A stretch of 64,000 nucleotides of DNA from Fidelibacterota bacterium (GCA_004124535.1 SCKQ01000003.1:9837-73836), one strand, 5' to 3'; shown: positions 1 through 9,836, counted from the first letter of the stretch. Made by a program: numbers and translations. The notes: a model not told the origin generated them from the sequence alone.

Positions 1-1137
1 ATCACTGGCGGCAGCCATTTATCAGTCCACGCTTTAATGCTGGCACTGCCCAGTCTTATTCCTATTCTTCGTCAAGAATTCTCCACTGGGTTGGACACAC
101 TGGGCTTGGTTGTCACTTTCAGCGCCTTTATGTTTGGTATCGGAGCGATACCCTCGGGCTGGGCCGAAAGTAGATTGGGTGGTAAAACATTGCTGTTACT
201 TTACTTATTTGGTTCTGGGATAGCTGCTGTGATTGTGGCCCTATCCAATTCATTTATTCTATTAATCTTCGGATTGGGATTACTAGGGTTTTCCTGCAGT
301 ATTTACCATCCCGCCGGGCTCACACTTATTTCGCAACGAGTGCAAGCGATTACCAAGGGTATGGCTGTCCACGGTATATTTGGTACCACAGGTTCTGCGC
401 TAGGGCCCATCATGGCTACAACGCTGGCGTTCCTAATATCCTGGCGGGCGTCGTATGCAGTTTTAGGCGTTTTCAATATTATTCTTGCACTAGTAACGAT
501 AGTAGTTATTCCAAAAAGAGACCACAGTGGAAACGGAAAAATGGAGCAGCAAGAAAATCGTGTTGAAAAGACAAACCGGCCGGCGCTGATTTTATTTTAT
601 ATGACCAATATGCTCATGGGGTTTGCCTATTACGGTTTTACGACTTTCATGCCTACTCATTTTGCTGAAAATACAAGTAATTTCCTGCCGTTTATTTCCG
701 GTACTATGAAGGCAGGTATATTTCCCTCCTTGGTATTTTTAGCGGGAATTATTGGCCAGGTTATTGGTGGTCGGCTCGGAACTCGGTATAAACGAACGAA
801 ATTATTGCCGCTAATTATAGCAATTAATATCCCCTTTTTATTGCTTATGGGTTATACAACAGATATTTTCCTGGTACTATGCAGTCTAGGATTGGGAATG
901 GCTTATTTTAGCAACCAACCCATCAGCAATACGCTCATTGCTGAATTTACCCATAGTGATAACAGGGGTTTGGGGTATGGTATCAATTTTTTCTTGAGCT
1001 TTGGCATCGGCTCTCTTGCTGCCGGGGTGGGTGGCTTTATTGCTGAAAATATGGGCATTGCCTATGTCTTTACCGCTATGGGTTTTTTATTGATTCCAGG
1101 ACTGTTTACAAGTTATATGATTATCAAGAAATCATGA
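1..1137 (+). CDS. MFS transporter, fosmidomycin-resistance (Fsr)-like, 5' end missing
   Basis: Inner-membrane major facilitator exporter. The reading frame is open to base 1, and residues before the first ATG (base 37) continue the first helix with a His-x3-His pattern resembling Fsr-type exporters, so the gene starts outside the window. About 12 hydrophobic helices are visible, split by a charged cytoplasmic loop near residues 160-180. The loop between helices 2 and 3 carries a GWAESRLGGK motif, equivalent to the MFS A motif. The substrate cannot be read from sequence. Family membership is clear; the Fsr-like label is inferred from the N-terminal pattern. The gap to selA is only 44 bases. 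Confidence 0.85.
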   Translation: MTGGSHLSVHALMLALPSLIPILRQEFSTGLDTLGLVVTFSAFMFGIGAIPSGWAESRLGGKTLLLLYLFGSGIAAVIVALSNSFILLIFGLGLLGFSCSIYHPAGLTLISQRVQAITKGMAVHGIFGTTGSALGPIMATTLAFLISWRASYAVLGVFNIILALVTIVVIPKRDHSGNGKMEQQENRVEKTNRPALILFYMTNMLMGFAYYGFTTFMPTHFAENTSNFLPFISGTMKAGIFPSLVFLAGIIGQVIGGRLGTRYKRTKLLPLIIAINIPFLLLMGYTTDIFLVLCSLGLGMAYFSNQPISNTLIAEFTHSDNRGLGYGINFFLSFGIGSLAAGVGGFIAENMGIAYVFTAMGFLLIPGLFTSYMIIKKS

Positions 1138-1181
1138 TGGTTGCTTTGTCTACCTAAAGTTCATCAACTTCCTGTGCAAAA

Positions 1182-2552
1182 ATGAGTAAAAAGCAATTAC
1201 GGCAACTGCCTTCTGTATCTGAAGTATTACTTGAGGTAAATCAATCTATTACGCTTCATAATAATTATATAAAACAGGTTATAAAAACGGAATTAAGGGG
1301 CTATCAAAGAACTGCGAAAGCTGGTAAACTTGATATTAAACGGAGTGGGATCACTGCTGCAATTTTAGATGAGCTTGATACCTTGAACCAGTCTTCCATA
1401 AAAAATATCATCAACGGCACTGGTGTTGTGCTGCACACAGGTTTCGGCCGCGCGCCTATTTCAAAAAAAGTAATATCAACCGTAGCGAAAAAACTAGAAG
1501 GTTATATCAATTTAGAATTTGATCTCTTAACGGGAAAGCGTGGTGACCGGCAGAATCACATAGCTAAAATGCTAAATGCGATCTGTGGGGCTGAAAGCAG
1601 TCTGATCGTGAATAACAATGCCGCTGCTGTGCTGCTGGCATTGAATACATTTTCTGAAGGAAAAGATGTCATCGTTTCTCGAGGACAAGAAGTGGAGATC
1701 GGCGGTTCATTTCGCATTCCGGACGTAATTCGTAAAAGCCACTGCACTTTGGTGGAAATAGGCACCACAAATCGAACACATTTAAAAGATTACGAAAAAG
1801 CCATCACCAAAAAAACCGGTGCCATCCTTTGGGCTCACACCAGTAATTACGTGGTAAAAGGATTCACGAAAGAAGTCTCTCTCACAGAATTAGCGGAATT
1901 GGCGAAAAAGAAACGCATACCCCTGGTTGCTGATCTCGGTTCCGGTGCCTTGGTAGATATGGAAAAATTGAATTTACCTGTGGAAAAACTCGTAGCCAAT
2001 GTGGTCCATTCCAGTGCAGATGTGATCACATTTTCCGGGGATAAGCTTTTGGGCGGTCCTCAATCCGGTCTTATTGTTGGGAAGAAGAAGTATGTAAACA
2101 AAATCCACAAAAATCCACTCTACCGCACATACCGCTGTGATAAGTGGACCATGGCCCTCATGGAAGAAACGCTTCGTACGTATCATTCAGGCGTAAAGGT
2201 CAACGGTGATAATCTGTCACTCAAACTCTTGACAACATCCCAAAACACTCTCTTTAAAAGGGGAGAAAAAATTTTAACGGACATTTCTATAAAGAAAATC
2301 AAAGACCTGGGGATTTCATTGGTGGAATCCAACGTAGAAGCCGGGAGTGGTTCACTGCCGGTGGTACCCCTCCCCAGCGCCGCTTTGCAGTTCAAGCCCA
2401 AAACAATGTCTGTTTCAGCATTGGCAAAGGCATTCCGTACCGGTGAACAATCGGTAGTAGGATATACAAAAGGGAATATATTTTATATCGATCTGAAGGC
2501 AGTCTTGCCGAACCAGGTATCCAGACTTATTCAAGTAATTCAGGACGTTTAA
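1182..2552 (+). CDS. selA: L-seryl-tRNA(Sec) selenium transferase SelA
   Basis: PLP enzyme that converts seryl-tRNA(Sec) to selenocysteinyl-tRNA(Sec) using selenophosphate. At 456 residues it has the usual bacterial SelA length. An N-terminal tRNA-binding helical segment (residues 1-75) precedes the INGTGVVLHTGFGRAP block and the fold-type I core. Lys288 in SGDKLLGGPQ is the expected PLP Schiff-base lysine. The stop overlaps the selB start by one base (TAATG), so the pair is likely co-translated. No selC tRNA or selD (selenophosphate synthetase) lies in the window, so both must be elsewhere for function. Confidence 0.97.
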   Translation: MSKKQLRQLPSVSEVLLEVNQSITLHNNYIKQVIKTELRGYQRTAKAGKLDIKRSGITAAILDELDTLNQSSIKNIINGTGVVLHTGFGRAPISKKVISTVAKKLEGYINLEFDLLTGKRGDRQNHIAKMLNAICGAESSLIVNNNAAAVLLALNTFSEGKDVIVSRGQEVEIGGSFRIPDVIRKSHCTLVEIGTTNRTHLKDYEKAITKKTGAILWAHTSNYVVKGFTKEVSLTELAELAKKKRIPLVADLGSGALVDMEKLNLPVEKLVANVVHSSADVITFSGDKLLGGPQSGLIVGKKKYVNKIHKNPLYRTYRCDKWTMALMEETLRTYHSGVKVNGDNLSLKLLTTSQNTLFKRGEKILTDISIKKIKDLGISLVESNVEAGSGSLPVVPLPSAALQFKPKTMSVSALAKAFRTGEQSVVGYTKGNIFYIDLKAVLPNQVSRLIQVIQDV

Positions 2553-4414
2553 TGACACAAGTTGTCATCGGCACAGCCGGGCATATTGACCACGGGAAGA
2601 CGTCGTTGGTGAAAGCCCTCACCGGCACGGATACCGACCGGCTGGCGGAAGAAAAAGCCCGGGGCATGACCATTGACCTGGGATTTGCTTTTCTGAACGA
2701 TTCCGTTACCATTATTGACGTTCCCGGTCACGAGAAATTCATCCGCAATATGGTGGCGGGAGTTTCCACAATTAATATTGCCCTTTTGGTGGTGGCGGCC
2801 GATGACGGCATCATGCCCCAGACGAGAGAACATTTACACATTCTGAAACTGCTGAAAATTCCCCATTGCGTGGTGGCACTTACCAAAACCGACCTGGCGG
2901 AAGATGCAGAATGGCTGGACCTGGTTGAACTGGAAATACGGGAATTAACAGACGGAATTTTTGAAAGCGTGGATGTGGTCCGGACTTCCGTGCAAACAAA
3001 TGATGGAATTGAAGAATTAAAGCACTTATTGGAAACGAGAGCATCCGCTGTTCAGCAATCAGAGGATGAGAGCTTTTTCCGCCTCCAGGCGGACCGTGTT
3101 TTTTCCATGACCGGTTTTGGAACGGTGGTGACGGGAACAGTCATTTCCGGGGGATTGAAAAAAGGTGATTCCGTGGATGTAGTGCCGGAAAATATTTCAG
3201 CAAAAGTCCGGGGAATACAGTCTCACGGTGCGGATGTGGAATCTGTCCAAAGAGGCGATCGTGCGGCGGTGAATCTTTCCGGTGTGGAAGCGGAAAAGGT
3301 CTTCCGCGGTTCAGAACTGGCGGCTCCCGGGAGATTGAAAGCCGTATCGAAATTCACGGCGCATATACAACTCACGGCGGACATGAAAAAAGAAATGAAG
3401 CACCGCCAGCGAGTGCGGGTGCACTTGGGCACGGCGGAAGTCATGGCAAGAGTCTACTTAACGTCAAACAAGAAAATGAGTGCCGGCAGTTCGGGGAATG
3501 TCATTATTGAACTGGAGCGTCCGGCTGTTATGGCGAGTGAAGACCGCTTTGTCATGCGCACGTATTCCCCCATGACCACCATGGGCGGCGGGACGGTATT
3601 GACCACATTTATCCCTAAAGGTGTGAAGATCAAAGAATGGGTTTCAGAACTGGATATTGACCCGGTAAGTCGCTTTGCTCAATTGGTAATGACATTCAAA
3701 TTAAATCCCAAGACGATCCATGGGTGGGGATCATTCCTGCAGATGATGGATGACTACGTCAGGGCATTGGTAAAAAAAGCGGATTTGAAAACATCCAGGC
3801 ACAGTTTTATTTATGCAGACGAAAATTTGAATACATGCTCTGAATTGATAGTAAAAAGTTTAGAACAGTACCATGAGAGAAATCCACTGCGCAGAGCCAT
3901 GTCTGCTGATGTGCTGCAACAGGAAACGCGATTGAGTGAAAAATGGCTGTCTGAATTGCTGGACATCATGGAAAAAGATGCATCCATTCGTTCCGCCGGA
4001 ACGGGAGTGGCATTGGCTAGCCATAAGGTGGAACTGGAAGGTGGAACGGCAGAGTTATCTGGAAAAATAGAAACTGGATTGAGGGGTAAAGAATTCACTC
4101 CCATGACCACAAAAGAATTATCTGGAAAGTTGAATAAGGCGGAAAATGACGTGCTGGAAATTCTCCATGTATTAAAAAGCGCCGGGAATGTGCTGGAAAT
4201 TGAAAACGGTGTCTGGATGCACGGCGAAAACATGGCTAAACTCCGCCGGTCATTAAAGGTCCATTTTAATTCACAAAACGAAATGAATGTAGCAGACTTC
4301 AAGAGCATCAGCGGTTTAACGCGAAAATTCGCTATTCCAGTGCTGGAATTTTGCGATAGACAGGGTTGGACCAACCGCGAAGGCAATCTGCGGCTGAAGG
4401 GGACGGAATTGTGA
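2552..4414 (+). CDS. selB: Selenocysteine-specific elongation factor SelB
   Basis: EF-Tu-like GTPase that delivers Sec-tRNA(Sec) to UGA codons next to a SECIS hairpin. The G1 loop is GHIDHGKT (residues 10-17), G3 is DVPGH (56-60) and G4 is TKTD (about 112). Beta-barrel domains follow (about 175-350), then a long C-terminal half of winged-helix repeats that bind SECIS RNA. The 620-residue length matches complete bacterial SelB. The start overlaps the selA stop, and its own stop overlaps the GTG start of mutS. Base composition in the first half looks richer in GC than neighbouring genes. Confidence 0.97.
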   Translation: MTQVVIGTAGHIDHGKTSLVKALTGTDTDRLAEEKARGMTIDLGFAFLNDSVTIIDVPGHEKFIRNMVAGVSTINIALLVVAADDGIMPQTREHLHILKLLKIPHCVVALTKTDLAEDAEWLDLVELEIRELTDGIFESVDVVRTSVQTNDGIEELKHLLETRASAVQQSEDESFFRLQADRVFSMTGFGTVVTGTVISGGLKKGDSVDVVPENISAKVRGIQSHGADVESVQRGDRAAVNLSGVEAEKVFRGSELAAPGRLKAVSKFTAHIQLTADMKKEMKHRQRVRVHLGTAEVMARVYLTSNKKMSAGSSGNVIIELERPAVMASEDRFVMRTYSPMTTMGGGTVLTTFIPKGVKIKEWVSELDIDPVSRFAQLVMTFKLNPKTIHGWGSFLQMMDDYVRALVKKADLKTSRHSFIYADENLNTCSELIVKSLEQYHERNPLRRAMSADVLQQETRLSEKWLSELLDIMEKDASIRSAGTGVALASHKVELEGGTAELSGKIETGLRGKEFTPMTTKELSGKLNKAENDVLEILHVLKSAGNVLEIENGVWMHGENMAKLRRSLKVHFNSQNEMNVADFKSISGLTRKFAIPVLEFCDRQGWTNREGNLRLKGTEL

Positions 4415-7011
4415 GCGCAAAATCAGCCAAACAACAAGGCACTCCCTTAATGCGCCAGTACGAGGAAGTGAAGCGTCAGTATAGCGATGCTATCGTCCTC
4501 TTCCGCATGGGCGATTTCTACGAAACATTCAGCGATGATGCAGTCACCACGGCGAAAGTGCTGGGCATTGTCCTGACTAAGCGTTCCAATGGCGCTGCCG
4601 CCGATGTACCCTTGGCCGGATTTCCGTATCATGCCATCGATAATTATTTACATAAACTGGTGAATGCCGGTCACCGCGTAGCCATTTGTGAACAGGTGGA
4701 GGACCCAAAACTGGCCAAAGGAATTGTAAAAAGAGAAGTGATCGAAGTCGTCACTCCAGGTACCATTACCAGCGATGCCGCTTTGAATGAGAAGACGAAT
4801 CAATTCCTAGCCTGTATTCACTTTCACGGTGATGATGCTGGGTATGCCGTAATGGATCAGTCCACTGGCGAATTATTTATTGGTGAATGTCTGGCAAGTA
4901 ATCTGACGGAAGCGCTGCGGAAATATACCCCTCGAGAAGTGTTGCTGGGCAGTAATGTAGTTTATTCCACGAGCGTTTGGTACCGTGAATTGAGACCCTT
5001 TGTTTCCACGGTAGAGGACTGGGTATTATCCTTTGATCAAGGACAGCGCATACTGATAGAACATTTCAAGGTGCGCACCTTGAAAGGTTTCGGCTGCGCT
5101 GATCTGGAATTGGGTATCACTGCCGCAGGCGCCATTTTTTACCATGTGAAAAATTCGTTGAGCGGATCATTGACGCATGTGACAAGCATCAGTCCTGTTG
5201 CAGATGAGGGCATAATGGAACTGGATAGTTTTACCCTCCGCAACCTGGAAGTATTTAAATCTCTTGCTACTCAAGGTACACACGGTACACTGATTGATCT
5301 GTTAGATGAAACAGTGACCAATGGCGGTGGTCGACTGCTGAAGCAATGGCTTACCCGTCCACTTACAGATACTAAAAAGCTAAATGATCGATTGAATATT
5401 GTCGCCGGTTTTGTCAGCAATAAACGCCAATTACAACAGTGCAGGTCTATTTTAGAGGATATAATGGATATTGAGCGGATCTTGGGCAAAATAAACCAGA
5501 GTAAAGCCAGCCCGAGAGATCTCATTGGCTTGAAACAAAGCTTAAACAAAATACCAGAATTAAAAAAATTACTAGGGTCAGTAGATAATAATCATTGGAG
5601 CAAAGTAATTGAAAAATTTGCTGATACAAATTCAGTATGTGCTTTGGTTGCTGAACAACTGAATGATGAAGTCCCGGCACAGATTCAGCAGGGGAATGTT
5701 TTTCGCGCAGGAGTGGATAAAAAATTAGATGAATTACGCCAATTAGCTGCCGGAGGAAAACAGTGGATCGCAGATATGGAAAAAGAGGAACGCCAGCGCA
5801 CAGGTATCAATCGCTTGAAAGTCGGTTTTAATAAAGTATTCGGCTATTATCTGGAAGTATCGAAAGCACAGCAGGACAATGTACCCGAGAATTATATTCG
5901 TAAACAGACTCTAGTGAATTCCGAGCGCTACATTACGGAAGAATTGAAGGAATACGAGGAAAAAGTTCTGTCTGCAGAAGAAGATATTATTGCCATTGAA
6001 ACGGAATTATTTGCCAACTGCTGTCAAAAGACCCTAAAACAGGCTGGGCCGATTCAGACCAATGCGAAAATATTGAACCGTCTTGATGTTCTGTCTACCT
6101 TTGCGCACTTGGCCATCCAGAAGAAATACTGCAAGCCAATATTGCTGGAGGATGCAGCATTAGATGTTGTCGATGGGCGCCACCCTGTCGTAGAATATCT
6201 CTTACCTGCTTCCGAACGATTTGTTGGTAATGACTTGCAGATGGATGTGACAAAAAGTCAAATCCATCTCATCACCGGGCCCAATATGGCTGGGAAATCC
6301 ACCTATTTGCGTCAAATTGGATTGCTTGTGCTGATGGCGCAGGTAGGGTGCTATGTGCCAGCTATGAAGGCGGCCATTGGAATTGTAGATCGCCTATTTA
6401 CCCGGGTAGGTGCCAGTGATAACCTTGCCGGTGGAGAAAGCACATTTTTAGTGGAAATGATTGAAGCGGCGAATATCCTCAACAATGCCACTCCACAGAG
6501 CTTAATCCTACTGGATGAGATTGGCCGTGGCACCGCCACGTTCGACGGGCTTTCGCTGGCCTGGTCGATCACTGAATACCTGCACAATCATGCGGATGTA
6601 GCTGCCCGCACACTATTTGCAACCCACTATCACGAATTAACAGAACTTGAACATACGCTGGAGCGCTTGGAAAATCACCATGCTGCAGTAGAGGAATTTG
6701 GTGATCAGATAATATTTTTACGGAAAATATCTCCGGGGCCAGGGGATAAAAGTTATGGTATTCATGTGGCGCAAATGGCAGGACTGCCTGAAAGTGTTTT
6801 GTCCAGAGCTAAGGAGATCCTCAATCATCATCTAGAATCTTCTACACAAACGGGAACCTCAGCACCCCCAGAAGCGTCTAACCAATTATCCATGTTTGAA
6901 CGTCAAGAAGCAGCATTCAAAAGAGATCTGGATAAGGTTGACATAAACAGAATGACGCCGATGGAAGCACTACAGAAATTGGACGAATTGAAAAGGAAGC
7001 ATGGCCTTTAG
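4411..7011 (+). CDS. mutS: DNA mismatch repair ATPase MutS
   Basis: Mismatch-recognition ATPase that starts methyl-directed repair with MutL. I chose GTG at 4411: it overlaps the selB stop (GTGA), has AAGGGGA just upstream, and places the mismatch-binding Phe-Tyr-Glu at residues 36-38, the same numbers as in E. coli MutS. The frame extends upstream to an ATG at 4366 inside selB, but that would add residues the family lacks. Walker A GPNMAGKST begins at residue 623 and Walker B LILLDEIGRG lies about 75 residues later. A C-terminal helix-turn-helix dimer region is present. Length is 866 residues. No mutL is in the window. Confidence 0.97.
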   Translation: MSAKSAKQQGTPLMRQYEEVKRQYSDAIVLFRMGDFYETFSDDAVTTAKVLGIVLTKRSNGAAADVPLAGFPYHAIDNYLHKLVNAGHRVAICEQVEDPKLAKGIVKREVIEVVTPGTITSDAALNEKTNQFLACIHFHGDDAGYAVMDQSTGELFIGECLASNLTEALRKYTPREVLLGSNVVYSTSVWYRELRPFVSTVEDWVLSFDQGQRILIEHFKVRTLKGFGCADLELGITAAGAIFYHVKNSLSGSLTHVTSISPVADEGIMELDSFTLRNLEVFKSLATQGTHGTLIDLLDETVTNGGGRLLKQWLTRPLTDTKKLNDRLNIVAGFVSNKRQLQQCRSILEDIMDIERILGKINQSKASPRDLIGLKQSLNKIPELKKLLGSVDNNHWSKVIEKFADTNSVCALVAEQLNDEVPAQIQQGNVFRAGVDKKLDELRQLAAGGKQWIADMEKEERQRTGINRLKVGFNKVFGYYLEVSKAQQDNVPENYIRKQTLVNSERYITEELKEYEEKVLSAEEDIIAIETELFANCCQKTLKQAGPIQTNAKILNRLDVLSTFAHLAIQKKYCKPILLEDAALDVVDGRHPVVEYLLPASERFVGNDLQMDVTKSQIHLITGPNMAGKSTYLRQIGLLVLMAQVGCYVPAMKAAIGIVDRLFTRVGASDNLAGGESTFLVEMIEAANILNNATPQSLILLDEIGRGTATFDGLSLAWSITEYLHNHADVAARTLFATHYHELTELEHTLERLENHHAAVEEFGDQIIFLRKISPGPGDKSYGIHVAQMAGLPESVLSRAKEILNHHLESSTQTGTSAPPEASNQLSMFERQEAAFKRDLDKVDINRMTPMEALQKLDELKRKHGL

Positions 7012-8032
7012 AATATTCCTCTGCATTTGTACACTAGTATTTTCCACATACCTCACAGCTGAATCTATCTGGGTAAAATATGGTTGGGAAATAATGGATA
7101 ATGGCGGAGATGCGCGCGCATTGGCCTTGGGCAATACTTTAACCGCAGACGGTTCATCGCCTATCGCTGTATTATGGAATCCAGCACACCAGACGCACCA
7201 GCAGACTTTGCCGCTTATATACGGCCACCAAAATCGGTTTGCTGGCCTAGTCAGCAGCGATGTATTGGTTTTCCCCTTAAAAACTAAAATGAAAATACCT
7301 TTGGGTTTAGTAATACTCAGGGAAGCGGTCTCTAGAATTCCTGATACCAGGAATCTGCTGCTCGACTGGGGTGCAGATGGTATGCCTGGCACTATGGATT
7401 TTGGTGAAGGGAATGGGGTCCTAGATGAAGGTGAAAGACTTAATCTAGAGGATATAAAATTTTTTAATCAGTCTCAATGGGCTGTCCATCTAAGTACGGC
7501 CAGAAATTATAAACAATTTACCGTTGGTGTCGCTGCCAAAGGAGTGTTGCATAACTTGGGCGGTTATAATGGTACGGGGTTTGGTTTGGATATCGGCACA
7601 AAAATTTCTCCCTGGGAAAATGGTATTGTGGGTTTATCAATAACAAATTGTACCACGTCTTGGTTGTTGTGGGAGAACGGTACGGTAGAACGAACAATTC
7701 CTGGCGTTAATTTGGGTATTTCCCATCTTTTTGTATTTCCTAAAACGCCCTTTCAAGCCCGTATTAATGGTGGTGCTTTATTCGAATTAGGGAAACAGAA
7801 ATCGCGCTACAGGGCAAGTATGGAGGTTAGCTACAAATCCAAGCTTCAGGTTAGGTTTGGTCGCAATAATAATGGATTTTTATCCACGGGATTGGGACTC
7901 TTCTGGACCAATTTTTCGATGGACTATGCTTATCGTCCTTCCACGGCAGATACTGGATTTGGTGCAAGCCACATAATTTCATTTCGTATTGACCCATTAT
8001 GGGTAAGAAATAAATTAAAAACATTACTTTAA
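7001..8032 (+). CDS. PorV/PorQ-type outer-membrane beta-barrel protein
   Basis: A signal peptide (about residues 1-20, cleaved near TAES) is followed by the GGDARALALG...SSPIAVLWNPA pattern seen in PorV/PorQ and UPF0164-like FadL-fold barrels of FCB bacteria. The rest alternates short amphipathic strands with Gly/Asn turns, as expected for a 14-strand-like barrel. Known relatives include PorV, a type IX secretion shuttle, but many paralogues have unknown roles, so secretion is not implied here. It overlaps the mutS stop by 11 bases, suggesting co-transcription with an unrelated gene. No porU or other type IX gene is nearby. Confidence 0.72.
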   Translation: MAFRIFLCICTLVFSTYLTAESIWVKYGWEIMDNGGDARALALGNTLTADGSSPIAVLWNPAHQTHQQTLPLIYGHQNRFAGLVSSDVLVFPLKTKMKIPLGLVILREAVSRIPDTRNLLLDWGADGMPGTMDFGEGNGVLDEGERLNLEDIKFFNQSQWAVHLSTARNYKQFTVGVAAKGVLHNLGGYNGTGFGLDIGTKISPWENGIVGLSITNCTTSWLLWENGTVERTIPGVNLGISHLFVFPKTPFQARINGGALFELGKQKSRYRASMEVSYKSKLQVRFGRNNNGFLSTGLGLFWTNFSMDYAYRPSTADTGFGASHIISFRIDPLWVRNKLKTLL

Positions 8033-8123
8033 GCCTTATTTTATTTGGTTTAAGTCCGATAAACTTTATTTGATCATAAGTGATCTAAAATTAAATTTCT
8101 TGGCTATCCTTGGTAATAAAATT

Positions 8124-8987
8124 ATGATTTCAAGTATGACAGGTTTTGGTCGAGCAGTTACAGATACGGATGCCGGACAGTTATCGGCATCAATTCGATC
8201 CGTTAATTCCCGCTACCTTGACGTAAAAATTAGGGGCTTGAATTTCGAACCGGAAGTGGAGAAGTCAATTCGTGACTTAATGACCAAGCGTCTAATCAGA
8301 GGAACAGTGCAAATAACATTCGAGATGGGTAACAACAGTGCTTCCAGCAAGAATTTGACCTTCAATAAAGACCGTTTTGAAGCACTGGATAATATATTAA
8401 AAACCATTGCAAAGAATTATGGCCGTGAGCTCAATATGGGTGATTTGATGCATGCCTCAGACCTTATTGCTGATGGAAAAAATGAATTGTTGGATCCTGA
8501 TAAGATTATCAATGTTACCAAAGAAGCCCTAATCCAAGTTCTAGATATGCGGCAAGCGGAAGGCGGCCAGATTCAAGAAGATCTGCTCCGCAGATTAAAT
8601 GTCTTAAAAACAGGACTCAGAGAACTTGAGAAAATGAATGTATCTTTTGCTGATGAACGGAAAGAAAAACTCGAAAGTCGCCTACAAAAATTATTAGGCA
8701 ATCATGAACTAGATGAAACGCGACTTGCCCAGGAAGTAGCGCTACTAGCAGAGCGGGCCGATGTGACCGAGGAAACGGTGCGTTTGAAAAGCCATTATGA
8801 CCAGATGGATAAAATATTAACTGCTGAAGGTGCTGTAGGGAAACGCTTTATTTTTCTACTTCAGGAAATTACCCGTGAGGTGAATACTGTTGGATCAAAA
8901 AATGGGTCTATTGATGTAGTAAATCAGGTGATTGCCATGAAAGGTGAACTTGAAAAAATGAGGGAGCAGGCCCAGAATATTCTATGA
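8124..8987 (+). CDS. yicC: YicC family endoribonuclease
   Basis: 287-residue YicC protein, the same length as the E. coli protein. The start at ATG 8124 gives the canonical MISSMTGFGRA N-terminus; a TTG further upstream at 8070 would add 18 residues that do not fit. The conserved C-terminal block (DVTEETVRLKSH, then KRFIFLLQEI and NTVGSK) is intact. YicC-family proteins are reported as endoribonucleases acting on small RNAs or mRNA. The gene overlaps gmk by four bases (ATGA). yicC-gmk-rpoZ is a common order in bacteria. Confidence 0.95.
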   Translation: MISSMTGFGRAVTDTDAGQLSASIRSVNSRYLDVKIRGLNFEPEVEKSIRDLMTKRLIRGTVQITFEMGNNSASSKNLTFNKDRFEALDNILKTIAKNYGRELNMGDLMHASDLIADGKNELLDPDKIINVTKEALIQVLDMRQAEGGQIQEDLLRRLNVLKTGLRELEKMNVSFADERKEKLESRLQKLLGNHELDETRLAQEVALLAERADVTEETVRLKSHYDQMDKILTAEGAVGKRFIFLLQEITREVNTVGSKNGSIDVVNQVIAMKGELEKMREQAQNIL

Positions 8988-9559
8988 AGAATATTATCGT
9001 AATATCTGCGCCATCTGGAGCGGGAAAGACAACCCTTTGCGGCGAATTACAGCGCCGCAAACCCCATATAAAATTTTCTGTATCGTGTACTACCAGGCCA
9101 AAACGTGAATATGAAGTTGATGGTGTGAATTATCATTTTTTATCCGATCAAGAATTCACAGAAAAGGTGCAAAATAATGAATTCGTCGAATATGAAAATG
9201 TGCACGGCTATTATTATGGTACCTTACGCAAGACGCTTGAAGATGCACTGGCTCAGCAAGAAATGGTTTTATTTGATGTGGATGTGAATGGAGCTATGGC
9301 CATTAAGAGTAATTATTCTGATAATACATGTACAATCTTTATTTTACCCCCCTCGATAGATGACTTGAAAAAGCGTTTGATCCAGCGCGGTAGTGAAACA
9401 GAGGAAAGAATTGATAAAAGACTTGAACGAACAGCTCAAGAAATGGAATACAAAGACAAATTCGACGTCTGCATAATCAATGATGATCTTGCAATTGCAG
9501 CCGAAGAATTGAATGAACTTATCACAATACAAAATGAAGGAGTAGTTTATGGCAGTTAA
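8984..9559 (+). CDS. gmk: Guanylate kinase
   Basis: Phosphorylates GMP to GDP with ATP; cytosolic. The P-loop is SAPSGAGKTTL (residues 8-18). The GMP-binding region follows with SCTTRPKR and the GVNYHFLS motif, and the lid region has RGSETEERI. The 191-residue length is typical. The start overlaps the yicC stop (ATGA), and the end overlaps the rpoZ start by 11 bases. Linkage to rpoZ and rel puts a GDP/GTP-supplying enzyme beside the (p)ppGpp synthetase gene, comparable with the E. coli gmk-rpoZ-spoT cluster. Confidence 0.97.
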   Translation: MKNIIVISAPSGAGKTTLCGELQRRKPHIKFSVSCTTRPKREYEVDGVNYHFLSDQEFTEKVQNNEFVEYENVHGYYYGTLRKTLEDALAQQEMVLFDVDVNGAMAIKSNYSDNTCTIFILPPSIDDLKKRLIQRGSETEERIDKRLERTAQEMEYKDKFDVCIINDDLAIAAEELNELITIQNEGVVYGS

Positions 9560-9836
9560 ACCCGTATCTTTGCGCAAAATGGAGGAAAAAACCAAGAATA
9601 TATACGAAGCGGTTGTAGTCATGTCAAAAAGAGCGCGGCAGATAACCCAGGAACGATACGAAGAACAGGTTATGGAAAATTCAGAAGAGCTAGAATTGGA
9701 TGTGTTGGATGAATCACCCGATATAAAACCAGAGGACTATGAGGAAAAGGAAAAAGTGACCACCATAGCATTGAATGAATTTCTTGAAGGTGAAGTCAAT
9801 TGGCGTGTACTGGAGGATCCAGAAGAGGACCAGTGA
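9549..9836 (+). CDS. rpoZ: RNA polymerase omega subunit
   Basis: 95-residue omega-like protein that stabilises beta-prime in RNA polymerase and, in proteobacteria, helps form a ppGpp site. The recognisable core is NIYEAVVVMSKRARQI with a following acidic helical segment. The C-terminus is very acidic (PEEDQ). Position directly after gmk strongly supports the call. It begins inside the gmk coding end and its TGA overlaps the GTG start of the next gene. Confidence 0.88.
   Translation: MAVKPVSLRKMEEKTKNIYEAVVVMSKRARQITQERYEEQVMENSEELELDVLDESPDIKPEDYEEKEKVTTIALNEFLEGEVNWRVLEDPEEDQ

Noticed and set aside
3811..4386. Minus-strand open frame opposite the end of selB (about 190 codons)
   Set aside because: It is antisense to a coherent SelB winged-helix region and has no recognisable motif.
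1..4414. A selenoprotein gene or tRNA(Sec) near selA-selB
   Set aside because: The gaps between genes here (44 bases or overlaps) cannot hold a tRNA, and no frame continues past an in-frame TGA with conserved motifs.
8072..8085. GATCA/TGATC palindrome before yicC
   Set aside because: Only five base pairs with no conserved partner or T tract; expected by chance in an AT-rich gap.
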